Assembly: GCF_011682235.2 (NCBI RefSeq) | Contig: NZ_CP076718.1 | Coordinates: 3,272,400 to 3,336,399, forward strand | Direction of reading: 5' to 3' | Length of the DNA stretch: 64,000 bases | Source of the DNA: Rhodocaloribacter litoris | Lineage (GTDB): Bacteria > Bacteroidota > Rhodothermia > Rhodothermales > ISCAR-4553 | In this document: piece by piece, positions 1 to 9,120 of the stretch | Position numbering within the stretch: the first letter of the stretch is position 1 | Layout: every line of letters begins with the position of its first letter | Made by a program: the position numbers and the translations under genes | Notes under the pieces: generated by a model | Database searches by the model: none | Seen by the model: only the letters and a program-made list of their open reading frames with translations | What the model was told of the DNA's origin: nothing

Positions 1-229
1 GCACAACGTGCAGGTCAACGCCATCGCACCCGGCTACTTCCGCACCGACAACACGAAGGCGCTGCAGGAGGACCCGGTTCGTTCCCGCGAGATCAGCAGC
101 CGGATTCCCGCCGGGCGGTGGGGAGAGCCGGACGACCTCGCCGGCGCCGTCGTCTTTCTGGCCGCCCCGGCCAGCGATTACGTGAACGGCCACATCCTCG
201 TCGTCGATGGCGGCTGGACGGCCCGGTGA
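1..229 (+). CDS. kduD: SDR-family dehydrogenase, KduD-like (C-terminal part; start outside window)
   Basis: This is the last 75 or so residues of a short-chain dehydrogenase/reductase; the frame is open to the left edge. The visible part has the family's '[13 protein letters not shown]' segment after the catalytic region, then '[30 protein letters not shown]' (as separate short motifs [10 protein letters not shown] and VVFLAAPAS), and it ends in the usual 'VVDGGW' closing motif. The TDNT variant together with the adjacent kduI supports 2-dehydro-3-deoxy-D-gluconate 5-dehydrogenase (KduD), which reduces the product of KduI to KDG in the cytosol. The catalytic Ser-Tyr-Lys residues lie outside the window, so the exact substrate rests on the neighbour and cannot be read here. 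It lies 57 bp upstream of kduI, same strand, probably one transcript. Confidence 0.8.
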   Translation, partial: HNVQVNAIAPGYFRTDNTKALQEDPVRSREISSRIPAGRWGEPDDLAGAVVFLAAPASDYVNGHILVVDGGWTAR

Positions 230-286
230 CGGCAAGGGGCGGTGTGGTCCCTTCTCTTGAGATGACTGCGAACGAATACCGGAACC

Positions 287-1114
287 ATGATGCATTACCT
301 GCCTGATCTCGAACGCTTCCGCCGCATGAACACCGAGGAATTGCGTGCCCATTTTCTCGTGTCCGGCCTGTTTCGGCCCGGGCACGTGACGCTGCGCTAC
401 ATCGACCTGGACCGGCTGGTGCTCGGCGGTGCGGTGCCGGTGGAAGAGGCGCTGCCGCTGGAGGCCGTCGACGCGCTGGCGGCGGCCTATTTCGCCGAGC
501 GGCGCGAGGTGGGCATCCTCAACGTCGGCGGCAGCGGTCGCATCACGGTGGACGGCACACGGTATGCCATGGCGCCCCGCGACGGGTTGTACGTGGGCCG
601 CGGCAGCCGGGAGGTGCGCTTCGAAAGCGATGACCCGTCCCACCCGGCGCGGTTCTACCTGGTCAGCTATCCGGCCCATGCGGCCTACCCGACGACTCCC
701 ATCCGCCAGCAGGACGTGGAGCGGGTGGAGCTGGGAACGGACGAAAAGGCCAACCGGCGTCACCTGTACAAGTACATCCATCCGGGTGGGGTGCGGAGTG
801 CCCAGCTCGTCATGGGCATCACCGCGTTGCAGCCCGGCAACGTCTGGAACACGATGCCGGCCCATACGCACGCCCGGCGGACGGAGGTGTACCTGTATTT
901 CGACCTGGCCCCCGACGACGTCGTCTTCCACTTCATGGGCGCGCCGCAGGAGACGCGCAGCCTCGTCGTGCGCAACGAGGAAGCGGCGCTCTCGCCCGGG
1001 TGGTCCATCCACGCCGGAGCCGGCACCGGCGCCTACACGTTCTGCTGGGCCATGGGCGGCGAAAACCAGGACTTCGCCGACATGCAGTTCGTCGACATGA
1101 AGGATCTGCGTTGA
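287..1114 (+). CDS. kduI: 4-deoxy-L-threo-5-hexosulose-uronate ketol-isomerase (KduI)
   Basis: This cytosolic isomerase converts 5-keto-4-deoxyuronate, the rearranged unsaturated uronate released from pectin oligomers, to 3-deoxy-D-glycero-2,5-hexodiulosonate, the KduD substrate. The 275 residues match the usual family length. The cupin-type metal site is visible: HTH at 193-195 with Glu200, and His242 in 'GWSIHAG'. The C-terminus 'GGENQDFADMQFVDM' is typical of the family. Two ATGs lie in tandem at 287 and 290; either could start the protein. It sits between kduD and the receptor genes, and a candidate promoter of its own downstream neighbour begins about 60 bp after its stop, so it probably belongs to the kduD transcript. 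Confidence 0.95.
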   Translation: MMHYLPDLERFRRMNTEELRAHFLVSGLFRPGHVTLRYIDLDRLVLGGAVPVEEALPLEAVDALAAAYFAERREVGILNVGGSGRITVDGTRYAMAPRDGLYVGRGSREVRFESDDPSHPARFYLVSYPAHAAYPTTPIRQQDVERVELGTDEKANRRHLYKYIHPGGVRSAQLVMGITALQPGNVWNTMPAHTHARRTEVYLYFDLAPDDVVFHFMGAPQETRSLVVRNEEAALSPGWSIHAGAGTGAYTFCWAMGGENQDFADMQFVDMKDLR

Positions 1115-1172
1115 CGGGAAGCGGACCCGCTTCCGGGGCAGAGACTTTTTTGAAGAGGCCCGGGAGATTGTC

Positions 1173-1203
1173 TTGACTTTGTTTGAAGGTTAAGATAGTT
1201 TAA
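1173..1203 (+). promoter_or_regulatory. Candidate promoter of the TonB receptor cluster
   Basis: TTGACT lies at 1173-1178 and TAGTTT at 1196-1201. The spacing (TTG, 20 bases, TAnnTT) fits the Bacteroidota-type -33/-7 promoter as well as a 17-base sigma-70-like spacer. It is in the 195 bp gap between kduI and the receptor gene, in an AT-rich patch unlike its surroundings. The downstream element overlaps the dyad operator at 1200-1223. No transcript data exist here; this is a sequence match. Confidence 0.55.
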
Positions 1204-1223
1204 CCGGTGAAGTTACCGGTTAA
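1200..1223. promoter_or_regulatory. Perfect 9+9 bp dyad, likely operator
   Basis: TTAACCGGT (1200-1208) and its exact reverse complement ACCGGTTAA (1215-1223) are separated by six bases. Each arm also contains the self-palindromic ACCGGT. The dyad begins in the last two bases of the putative -7 element, a placement expected for a repressor that blocks RNA polymerase. Location upstream of a pectin-uptake receptor suggests a uronate- or oligogalacturonide-responsive regulator, but no regulator gene is in the window and the protein family is unknown. Confidence 0.6.
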
Positions 1224-1309
1224 GTCCCGGAGCAGAGACGGGAAACAGGGTGGGGTCTTCCGGGCGCGGGCGCCTTTCCCGGCATCCGGTTCACCGGGAC
1301 GTAGATGGA

Positions 1310-4267
1310 ATGAACGGCATGGCACGCGCATTCGAACAACGCCTGCACGCGCCGGCACGGCAGCCGGAAGCGCTTGTATTCCCGAAGCGCTGGCGCATCG
1401 GTGTCCGGAAGCTTGGTCTGGGGATGGTTCTGGCCTTTCTTCCCGTGGCGACGGTCCTGGCGCAGAACGTCGGTCGTATCGCCGGAACGGTGACGGATGC
1501 GTCCACCGGGGAGCCGCTGCCCGGCGTCAACGTGGTCGTGGAGGGGACGAGCCGGGGTGCCGCCACGGACGTCGACGGCACCTACTACATCCTGAACGTG
1601 CCGCCCGGGCGCTACGACCTGCGGGCCAGCATGGTCGGTTACGAGGCGGCCGTCGTGACGGATGTCATCGTCCATGCAAACCGGACTACCACGGTCGACT
1701 TCGTGCTCACCGATGCGGCCATCGGGGCCGGGGAGGTGGTCGTCACCGCCGAGCGCCCGGACGTGGAGCGGGACAAGACGTCCACCAGCTATGTGGTGCG
1801 CCCCGAAGAGGTGCAGGCCCTGCCCGGCATCCGCGACATCGGCGACGTGCTCCGGCTGAGCTCCGACGTCGTCGACGGGCACTTCCGCGGCGGGCGGCTG
1901 GGCGAGGAGTTCTATTCGGTGCAGGGCATGGGGATCATGAACCCGCTGGACAATTCGGCGGCCTTCATGCCCATCATGAGCGCCGTCGAGGAGGTCGAGG
2001 TCATCACGAGCGGGTTCGGGGCGCAGTACGGGAACGCGCAGTCCGGAGTGGTGCGGATCTCGATGAAAGAGGGGGATCGGACGGCCTGGCGCACCCAGGT
2101 CGAGGCCCGGGTGCGGCCGCCCGGACGCAAGCACTTCGGCCCCAGTGTCTTCGATCCGGACGACCAGCCCTACCTCCGCCTGTTGCTGGTCGAGGGGGAC
2201 ATCTGGCTGCGTGGGGATCCCGGCTCCGACGATCCGCAGCCGTTCTACGGGGCCATGGCCTCCGGTCTGACGAGCTACTTCGCCGGCGACACCCTGGCCC
2301 AGCTCGCCATGGCCCGCGCCCTCTACGAACAGACGCGCCGGGATGCCGGCCGGACGTACGGGCAGAACCTCGACCATTCGGTCGAACTGGCCACGGGCGG
2401 CCCCATCAACGACCGGATGCGCATGTTCGTAGCCCTGCGCACGCTCGACCGGTATCCCTTCCTGCCGACGGAACGGCCCGACACCGAGCAGCAGGTGATG
2501 GGCAACCTCGTCACGGACCTGTGGGACGGCGCGGCGCTCCGGGTGAGCGGGGGCCTGCTGCACGAGCGGGAAAGTGTCTTCCCGAGCCGGAACAGCGTCG
2601 GAGGCTACCAGCAATGGCTGTGGGACCGCGTCGTCGGCCTGCGCTACCGCAAGCGCACCAACGTGCAACTGGGGGCGCGCCTGACGCACGCGCTGAGTCC
2701 GAGCACCTACTACGAAGTGCAGCTCAGCACGCTGCAGACCAGCGACGAGGTGGGCTCGACGCCCGTGCCACACACCCTCCCGGATACGGTGAACATCAAC
2801 TGGTTCGTGGGGACGCTCGCCTTCCCGAACAACAATTCGCCGGACGGGCTCGACTATCAGATCGGCAACCACACGTTTTCCAACGAGAAGAGCCGGACCA
2901 TCTCGTTCGACGGCTCCATCACGAGCCAGGTCACGGAGGCGCATCTGGTCAACGGGGGCGTGCAGGTCAACGCCTATTCGATCGACGTCGCCAACATGCT
3001 CAACGTGCGCACGAGCCGTCTTGCGGAGGACTATACGGCCCGGCCGTTCGAAGCCGCCGTCTACCTGCAGGACAAGATGGAGTTCGAAGGGCTGATCGCC
3101 AACGTGGGCCTGCGCCTCGACCTGTGGTACTCCGGGATGGAGTACTACACGGACCTGTATACGCCGTTCGGCTCGCCCGACTCGACCGGCGTGTTCGATC
3201 CGGAGGCCGGCACCCGCAGCAAGGCGCCCGTGCACGTGCGCGTGCAGCCCCGGGTGGGCATCTCGTTCCCCGTCACGGCGAGCACCGTCTTTCACCTGAA
3301 CTACGGGGCGTTCATGCAGCGGCCCTCGTTCCAGTACATCGTCTCCCGGCGGATCGGGCAGGTGGACCGCCGCCCCGACATCCTGGGCAACCCGGCGCTG
3401 AAGCCCGAGACGACCAACAGCTACGACATCGGGGTGTTGCAGGGCCTCGGGGCCGGCTTCACGCTGGACGTGAGCGGGTACTACAAGGACGTCAAAAACC
3501 TGGTCGAGCAGGCCCAGTTCACCGATGAGCGGGCCGGCTATCAGGTGGCCTCCTTCTTCAACCTGGATTATGCCGACATCCGGGGCTTCCGCATCGCCCT
3601 GAACAAGCGGCGGGGGGCCCTGCAGGGGTCGCTGAACTACCAGTACAGCTATGCCACCGGCAAGAGCCCGAACGCCACGGCGGCCTCGCCGCTCTTCAGC
3701 CGGGACACCCTGGGCGTCGTCACGAGCGACCTGACGAACGTGCCGACGCGCGACATCATCCTGGACTTCGACCGCACGCACAACCTCATCGTGTCGCTGA
3801 CCTACCTGACGGGGGACCAGGCCGGGCCCAAGATCGGGAACGTCCGTCCCTTCGCCAACATGTCCTTCTCGGTCTATTCGACGGCCCGGAGCGGCCGGCC
3901 GTACACGTCGCCGACGGACATCCGGCTGATCAACACGAAGCGGACGCCGGCCGAGTACAACACCGACGTGAGCATCTCGAAGCATTTTCCCCGCTTTTTC
4001 GGGGCGTCGGCCACGTTCTACTTCGAGATCTTCAACCTCTTCAACAACGCCATCCTGAACTACAACTACCTGTTCCGCCGGCCGACGGCGACGAATCCGA
4101 ACCTGGCGTTGCAGTACTACGAGACGTACGGCATCGAGGACCCGGACAACGGGGTGCGCTACTGGTGGGACAAGGGGCGGCAGGGGCCCTTTGCGGTGGA
4201 TCAGTCTTTCCTCATCTACAGCAACGAGCCCCGCTCCTACAGTCTGGGCGTGCGGGTGACGTTTTAG
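1310..4267 (+). CDS. TonB-dependent receptor with N-terminal carboxypeptidase-regulatory-like domain
   Basis: Outer-membrane ligand-gated porin of about 985 residues. A hydrophobic signal core (LGLGMVLAFLPVATVLA) ends before 'QNVGRIAGTV', where a CarboxypepD_reg-like beta domain begins (GTVTDASTGEPLPGVNVVVEG). The plug follows, with 'SAVEEVEVITSGFGAQYGNA' (in short: EEVEVITSG and GAQYGNAQSG), then a long barrel ending in 'LGVRVTF' with the terminal aromatic residue of outer-membrane proteins. ATG 1310 is chosen; ATG 1319 is equally possible and ATG 1250 would add residues overlapping the operator region. The position inside a pectin locus suggests import of pectic oligosaccharides. It lacks an adjacent SusD; the next gene is an FN3-like surface protein. 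The substrate is inferred from context only. Confidence 0.9.
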   Translation: MNGMARAFEQRLHAPARQPEALVFPKRWRIGVRKLGLGMVLAFLPVATVLAQNVGRIAGTVTDASTGEPLPGVNVVVEGTSRGAATDVDGTYYILNVPPGRYDLRASMVGYEAAVVTDVIVHANRTTTVDFVLTDAAIGAGEVVVTAERPDVERDKTSTSYVVRPEEVQALPGIRDIGDVLRLSSDVVDGHFRGGRLGEEFYSVQGMGIMNPLDNSAAFMPIMSAVEEVEVITSGFGAQYGNAQSGVVRISMKEGDRTAWRTQVEARVRPPGRKHFGPSVFDPDDQPYLRLLLVEGDIWLRGDPGSDDPQPFYGAMASGLTSYFAGDTLAQLAMARALYEQTRRDAGRTYGQNLDHSVELATGGPINDRMRMFVALRTLDRYPFLPTERPDTEQQVMGNLVTDLWDGAALRVSGGLLHERESVFPSRNSVGGYQQWLWDRVVGLRYRKRTNVQLGARLTHALSPSTYYEVQLSTLQTSDEVGSTPVPHTLPDTVNINWFVGTLAFPNNNSPDGLDYQIGNHTFSNEKSRTISFDGSITSQVTEAHLVNGGVQVNAYSIDVANMLNVRTSRLAEDYTARPFEAAVYLQDKMEFEGLIANVGLRLDLWYSGMEYYTDLYTPFGSPDSTGVFDPEAGTRSKAPVHVRVQPRVGISFPVTASTVFHLNYGAFMQRPSFQYIVSRRIGQVDRRPDILGNPALKPETTNSYDIGVLQGLGAGFTLDVSGYYKDVKNLVEQAQFTDERAGYQVASFFNLDYADIRGFRIALNKRRGALQGSLNYQYSYATGKSPNATAASPLFSRDTLGVVTSDLTNVPTRDIILDFDRTHNLIVSLTYLTGDQAGPKIGNVRPFANMSFSVYSTARSGRPYTSPTDIRLINTKRTPAEYNTDVSISKHFPRFFGASATFYFEIFNLFNNAILNYNYLFRRPTATNPNLALQYYETYGIEDPDNGVRYWWDKGRQGPFAVDQSFLIYSNEPRSYSLGVRVTF

Positions 4268-4291
4268 CTCGGGCAATCCGTGAGAGTACGC

Positions 4292-6508
4292 ATGAGAAGG
4301 TTCGTTTTGATGCTGGGGATGCTGGTCGTGCTGGCCGGCCCGGCCCGTGCGCAGCAGCGCGCGTGGCAGGTGCATACCCGGGGACTGCTGCATCAGACCG
4401 TCTTCAACACCGGCGAGCTGGGCCGCCCCTACAGCGCCGGCGGGACGGTGCCGGAGGGGCGCCCGTCGATGGAGTGGCCGCCCCACTCCCGGCTGATCCT
4501 GGACCGCCGCAACTACCCGGGGCAGCACAACTCGTTCGGCAGCGGCGTCTGGCTGGCGGCCACGAGGCCGGACGGGACGCGCCAGTACGCGTTCTGCGGG
4601 GCGGTCTCGAACACGGACGGCGAGCCGGTGCCCGTCGTCGGGGTCTACAGCACGCCCGTCGAGATACGCCGCATCGAGAACTTCCCGGTGCTCGAGGACG
4701 GCTCGCTGAATCCCGCCTTCGACCCGGACGAAGCGGAGGAGATCATCATCGCCGTCTGGGACACGCCGCTGGGCATCCGCGTCACGCGGACGAGCCGGGC
4801 CTGGAGCTATCCGGGCTATGACAGCTTCATCATCTACGAGTATGCCTTCGAGAACCGGTCCGGGCAGGTGCTCGAAGACGTCTTCATCACGTTTGCCAAC
4901 ACGTTCGCCCCGTCGATGTTCGGCTACCAGCGGATCCACGGGGACTGGACGGAGGCCTCGTTTCGGGGGCAGCCGCCGGCGGGGCTCGGGGATCATTTCG
5001 CCCGGTTCGATCTGAAGCGCTGGATGACCTACAACCACGAGCGCAACGGGCTGCCCGATCCCGACTTCTTCGATGCGTGGTCCGTGCCGGGCGGGCGGGG
5101 CGGCCTGAACTCGCCGCAGGCGGTGGGGCTGATGGTGCTCCACTACGACTACGAGCACCTCGCCACCCGGGATCAGACCCGCCAGGTTTTCCTCGTCCCG
5201 GCCGACAGTGCGGGCATGTGGGATCGCAACGGCAAGGCCAAGCAGCCCTTCCTGCTGCGCTATGAGAATGGCAACCTCTACGAGGGCAAGATCGCCACGT
5301 GGATGGATCCCCGGCTGCGCCGCAAGACGGGCATCTGGCAGAGTCCCCAGGACTCGACGCGGTTCAGCGAGCAGTTCGACCCCGACCTCTGGTCCTACTG
5401 GAAGGGGCGCACGAGCACGTCGAACAACCTTTCGTGGTGGCAGCCCGTGGCCCGGGCCTACGGGTTCTTTCCCTACTACATGGAGCCGGGTAGCACGGTC
5501 CGGTTTGCGGTGGCGGAAGTGGTGGGCTACGGCCCCGGCGGGCCGGGCGACCACGTCTATACCGACCTCGGGGGCACCGTGCGTGCCGGTGCCGATGCGG
5601 GGGCGCTCTTCAGCCCGGTCCCCAGCTGGTACGACGTCCTCGAATACCCGCACCTGGGCAGCGACGGAACCATCGGGAGCACCTACCTGCGGGATCATCC
5701 GCTGCCGTGGTACGTGACGCCCCCGGTCGTGTCGATCCGGGATGTGGCGGACCGGGCCATCGAGATGTACACGGGGCGGCTCCTCGTCAAGCACGACACG
5801 GTGCAGTATGAGCCGCTCGACGCGCCGCCCACGGGGCGGTACAACACCGTGCCCATCCCCGTCCCCGCCCCGGCCATCCGGATCGAGAACACGAGCGCGG
5901 CGGCCAACCGGATCGTGTGGGGGCCCCAGGTCGAATCGTTCTCGACGCCCCGTCTGCGGGCTCCGCTGGATCATTACGAGGTGCTCCGGGCGCCGCATCC
6001 GCTGGGACCCTGGACCGTCATCGCGCGGGTGACGCCGGGCGACCCGCAGTACTTCCAGGACGGCGAGTACCGCGTGCTCGACCCCGAGAGCAACCTGGGG
6101 GACGAGGTGGCCTATGCCGTGCGCTCGGTGGACGTGGAGGGGGGCAAGAGCGGCTGGACCAACCTGACCGTGCACGAGACGCAGGCCCCGCCGGCCGAGC
6201 GCCTGGGCAAGGTCTACGTGGTGCCGAACCCCCTGGTCGTCACGAGCGGCCTCTCCGGCGCGGACCGCGGCGGCGACATCGCGGACCGGATCCAGTTCAT
6301 GGGCCTCACGAGCCGGTGCACGATCCGCATCTTCTCCTATACCGGCCAGCTCATCCAGACGATCGAGCACGACCGGGCCTCCTTCGGCAATCCCTGGTAC
6401 CAGCTTTCCTTCAACAACCAGGTCATCGCCTCGGGCATCTACTACTTCGTCGTGGAGGATCACGCCACGGGGGAAAGGGCGACCGGCAAGTTTGTCGTCA
6501 TTCACTGA
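4292..6508 (+). CDS. Large secreted surface protein with FN3-like and C-terminal sorting-like domains
   Basis: I do not recognise the main body. About 738 residues: signal peptide (RRFVLMLGMLVVLAGPARA, cleaved before QQR), a long aromatic-rich region of unknown fold, an FN3-like segment near residues 530-620 (LDHYEVLRAPHPLGPW...VAYAVRSVD), then 'GKVYVVPNPLVV' and 'IRIFSYTGQLIQTIEHD', which resemble the FlgD-like / T9SS C-terminal beta sandwich and end in 'GKFVVIH'. ATG 4292 is preferred over GTG 4280 because it begins directly at the basic start of the signal peptide. It starts 24 bp after the receptor stop and ends just before the PorV-like gene, so it is very likely co-transcribed. A role as the receptor's surface partner, in place of SusD, is an inference. 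Confidence 0.75.
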   Translation: MRRFVLMLGMLVVLAGPARAQQRAWQVHTRGLLHQTVFNTGELGRPYSAGGTVPEGRPSMEWPPHSRLILDRRNYPGQHNSFGSGVWLAATRPDGTRQYAFCGAVSNTDGEPVPVVGVYSTPVEIRRIENFPVLEDGSLNPAFDPDEAEEIIIAVWDTPLGIRVTRTSRAWSYPGYDSFIIYEYAFENRSGQVLEDVFITFANTFAPSMFGYQRIHGDWTEASFRGQPPAGLGDHFARFDLKRWMTYNHERNGLPDPDFFDAWSVPGGRGGLNSPQAVGLMVLHYDYEHLATRDQTRQVFLVPADSAGMWDRNGKAKQPFLLRYENGNLYEGKIATWMDPRLRRKTGIWQSPQDSTRFSEQFDPDLWSYWKGRTSTSNNLSWWQPVARAYGFFPYYMEPGSTVRFAVAEVVGYGPGGPGDHVYTDLGGTVRAGADAGALFSPVPSWYDVLEYPHLGSDGTIGSTYLRDHPLPWYVTPPVVSIRDVADRAIEMYTGRLLVKHDTVQYEPLDAPPTGRYNTVPIPVPAPAIRIENTSAAANRIVWGPQVESFSTPRLRAPLDHYEVLRAPHPLGPWTVIARVTPGDPQYFQDGEYRVLDPESNLGDEVAYAVRSVDVEGGKSGWTNLTVHETQAPPAERLGKVYVVPNPLVVTSGLSGADRGGDIADRIQFMGLTSRCTIRIFSYTGQLIQTIEHDRASFGNPWYQLSFNNQVIASGIYYFVVEDHATGERATGKFVVIH

Positions 6509-6513
6509 TAGCT

Positions 6514-7563
6514 ATGGGCAGAACGGCGATGTGCACGAAAATGAAAGCCCTTCTGGGAGTCGTCGCGCTCCTCTTGCCGTGTGCGGGAACGGGGATGGCC
6601 CAGAAGGTGGGCAGCACCTCGATGCAGTTTCTGAAGGTCCTGCCTTCGGCCCGAGCGGCCGCCCTGGGCGAGGCCTACAGCGTCTGGGCCGCCGGGGCAG
6701 AGGCGGTCTTCTGGAACCCGGCCGGCCTGGCCCGCTCGCAGCGGCATGAGGTTTCGCTGACCTATACGGACTGGCTGTTCGATGCCCGGCAGGGGGCCTT
6801 CTCCTACGCACACCACCTCGGCTCACTGGGGGCCGTCGGGTTCCAGGTGCAGTACGTGGATTTCGGGGTGTTCGAGGAGACGACGAACGAGCGGCCCCAC
6901 ATCAGCAACCCCGATCAGCCCGGCATGACGGGGCGGACGTTCCGGCCTTTCAGCTACGTGGTCGGCCTCACCTATGCCCGCCACCTCACCGACCGCTTCG
7001 CCCTCGGCTTCGGGGCGAAATACGCCCACGAGTCGCTCTTCGACGGGGGAGCCGTGCGGGCTCAGATCCGGCAGAACGTGTTCGACGAAGTGGATACCCG
7101 GGCCTCGGCGGTCCTGTTCGACTTCGGCATCCGGTATGAGACGGGCTTCCGGTCGGTGCAGATCGCTTCGGCCGTGCAGAACTTCGGCCCCGACGTGCGC
7201 TATGCGGTCGAGTCGTATCCCGTTCCGCTGCTGTTTCGGGTGGGGATCGCGGCCGACCTGGTCGGGCCGGACGGGCTGCTGGCCGGGGGACGGGAGGACA
7301 GCCAGATCCGGGCCGCATTCGACCTCTTTCATCCCAACGACTATGCGCAGCAGATGCATTTCGGGATGGAATACGAGTTCATGCACCTGCTCTCCCTGCG
7401 GGCGGGATACAAGTTTTTCTACGACGCGGACGGGCTGACGCTCGGGGCCGGGCTGCGGTACGCGCTGGGGGCCGCCGGCGTGGCGATCGACTACAGCTAC
7501 GGCTCGATGGGGGATTACCTGAGCGGGGTTCAACGTTTCAGTTTGATGATCGTGATTCCATGA
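6514..7563 (+). CDS. PorV/PorQ-family outer-membrane protein
   Basis: About 349 residues with a signal peptide (LLGVVALLLPCAGTGMA before QKVG). The N-terminal hallmark of the PorV/UPF0164 family is clear: 'FLKVLPSARAAALGEAY', then 'AEAVFWNPAGLA'. The rest is alternating-hydrophobicity beta strands of a FadL-like barrel, ending in 'FSLMIVIP'. PorV in characterised T9SS species shuttles cargo at the outer membrane; many paralogues in this phylum have no known role. ATG 6514 lies five bases after the upstream stop; ATG 6541 (MKALLG) is an alternative start. The last codon overlaps the next gene by ATGA. Its place between a TonB receptor and another barrel suggests a dedicated assembly or transport role, not the general T9SS shuttle. 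Confidence 0.85.
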   Translation: MGRTAMCTKMKALLGVVALLLPCAGTGMAQKVGSTSMQFLKVLPSARAAALGEAYSVWAAGAEAVFWNPAGLARSQRHEVSLTYTDWLFDARQGAFSYAHHLGSLGAVGFQVQYVDFGVFEETTNERPHISNPDQPGMTGRTFRPFSYVVGLTYARHLTDRFALGFGAKYAHESLFDGGAVRAQIRQNVFDEVDTRASAVLFDFGIRYETGFRSVQIASAVQNFGPDVRYAVESYPVPLLFRVGIAADLVGPDGLLAGGREDSQIRAAFDLFHPNDYAQQMHFGMEYEFMHLLSLRAGYKFFYDADGLTLGAGLRYALGAAGVAIDYSYGSMGDYLSGVQRFSLMIVIP

Positions 7564-9050
7564 ACCGAGACCGGCATTACTGGATTCTGACGGCGGTTGC
7601 CTGTCTGGCGTGCCTGGCCTGGCCGGCCGCGACGGTGCGGGCGCAGGGATACGGAGGGCCGCTGACGGTGCAGGGATTGCACCAGCAGCACAACCCGTCC
7701 GCCGCCTCCCGCGCGTTCGGCGGGGTGACGATCGGGGCCGGAGGCGATCTGGGCCTGATGTTCGCCCACCCGGCGGCGCTGCACGGAGTGCAGGGGTTGC
7801 AGGTTTCGGTGGCCGGTTACCACCGCACCCGGGATCTGCGCCAGGAGCAGCACTATGCTCCCGTGCGCTACTATCCCAACCTGAGCCTGCTGCTCGAAAA
7901 CCGGACGGATGCGATCCCCGACCCGGATCCGGAGCTGGTCGGTTTCACGCCGGCGGACTCCGTGCAGCGGCCTTACGACGACCTCTCCCCGAACTGGTCC
8001 CGGGATCGGACGGACAGCCGCCCGCTGCATGTGCTGCTGGCCGTTCCCTTCTCGCTGGGCGGTCTGCGGCTGGCCGCGGGGCTCGGTACGATCCAGTATG
8101 CGAACCTGGATCACTACTACCAGAACAACAACGTCCTCGACCCGGCCGTGCTCGCACAGCGGCCCCTGCCCACCCTGCGCCCCACGGACGACAACCCGGT
8201 GACGGTCGACTGGTACCAGGCGATCCGATCCCGCCAGGGGACGATCGACGGCTACGGCGGGGCGCTGGCCGCGCACCTGCCACGCCTCAACCTCTCACTC
8301 GGCGCCGGCGCGCTGCGCCTGCGCGGCGAGAGCGACGACTTCGAGCAGCGCCGTGAACGGGGGCGGCTCACGTTCCTGGCCAACGAGTTCCGGGCCGATT
8401 CGAGCGGGGGGCAGGTCACCCGCATGGGGACGTCCCGCTTCTCGGCCACCGAGTGGAGCTTCAGCGCGGAGCTCTCCGGCCGGTATGCCAGCCTGGGGAT
8501 TACCCTGCATCCCCCCACGGCCTTCACACGGGAGTACACGCAGGCCGTCGAGGCCGACACCGCCGGGAGCTTCCACACCTGGACCGTCGACGGGGAGGAT
8601 CGCTTCCGGTTGCCCTGGCGGGGCACGGTGGGCGTGTCGCTCCGGCCGCGCGAGCAGTTGCGCGTCGGCTTCGAGTACGTGTTCCGCCCGTACGCCCGGG
8701 CGACGTACACCCCGGCGGCGGGCGAGGCGACGACGCCCTGGCTCTCGGCCCGCCTGTTCCGTTTCGGTATCGCGTATGAGCCGGCGGACTGGCTGGTCTT
8801 CCGCGGGGGGATGCGGAGCGAGGCCGACGTGTTCGAACCCGAAGGCAGCGCGCTCGTCGGGGAGCCCGTCACCTACCGGGTTTTCTCCGTCGGCTTCGGG
8901 CTCTCCTTCCGGGGCATCCGGTGGGACGTCACGTACGAAGGCGGCCGCATGAAGTACGAAGACATCTGGGGCAGTGCCCTCAGCAAGAACACCGACGTGC
9001 GGCACGTCCTGGCGACGAACCTCTCGTTCACGCTTCCGGTCTCTCGATAG
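7560..9050 (+). CDS. Outer-membrane beta-barrel protein of unknown function (FadL/OmpP1-like)
   Basis: The 496-residue product has a signal peptide (AVACLACLAWPAATVRA before QGYGG), an N-terminal stretch resembling the PorV/FadL start (SAASRAFGG, GLMFAHPAALHGV), many amphipathic strands and a barrel-like C-terminus (LATNLSFTLPVSR). It overlaps the PorV-like gene by four bases (ATGA), indicating translational coupling. It closes the four-gene receptor cluster; a new ribosome-binding site and gene start follow 70 bp later. No specific family beyond 'outer-membrane transport-like barrel' can be assigned from the sequence. Confidence 0.75.
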   Translation: MNRDRHYWILTAVACLACLAWPAATVRAQGYGGPLTVQGLHQQHNPSAASRAFGGVTIGAGGDLGLMFAHPAALHGVQGLQVSVAGYHRTRDLRQEQHYAPVRYYPNLSLLLENRTDAIPDPDPELVGFTPADSVQRPYDDLSPNWSRDRTDSRPLHVLLAVPFSLGGLRLAAGLGTIQYANLDHYYQNNNVLDPAVLAQRPLPTLRPTDDNPVTVDWYQAIRSRQGTIDGYGGALAAHLPRLNLSLGAGALRLRGESDDFEQRRERGRLTFLANEFRADSSGGQVTRMGTSRFSATEWSFSAELSGRYASLGITLHPPTAFTREYTQAVEADTAGSFHTWTVDGEDRFRLPWRGTVGVSLRPREQLRVGFEYVFRPYARATYTPAAGEATTPWLSARLFRFGIAYEPADWLVFRGGMRSEADVFEPEGSALVGEPVTYRVFSVGFGLSFRGIRWDVTYEGGRMKYEDIWGSALSKNTDVRHVLATNLSFTLPVSR

Positions 9051-9108
9051 CCGGCCTGTGCGGCCCGTCGCCGGACCTCACCCATACGCACACCACAAAC
9101 GATAACGC

Positions 9109-9114
9109 AGGAGG
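9109..9114 (+). promoter_or_regulatory. Strong Shine-Dalgarno site (AGGAGG)
   Basis: A full AGGAGG lies six bases before ATG 9121 and fixes the start of the first tandem T9SS protein. Most genes in this window lack such a site, so these two surface proteins (the next has GGGAGG at 10735-10740) look built for high translation. Confidence 0.7.
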
Positions 9115-9120
9115 TGCAAC

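Noticed and set aside
1220-6505. 1761-residue open frame on the minus strand
   Set aside because: It runs antisense to the receptor and surface-protein genes, is Arg/Pro/His-rich with no family motif, and arises from third-position GC bias. Similar antisense frames at 10776-14678 and 50882-54292 were rejected for the same reason.
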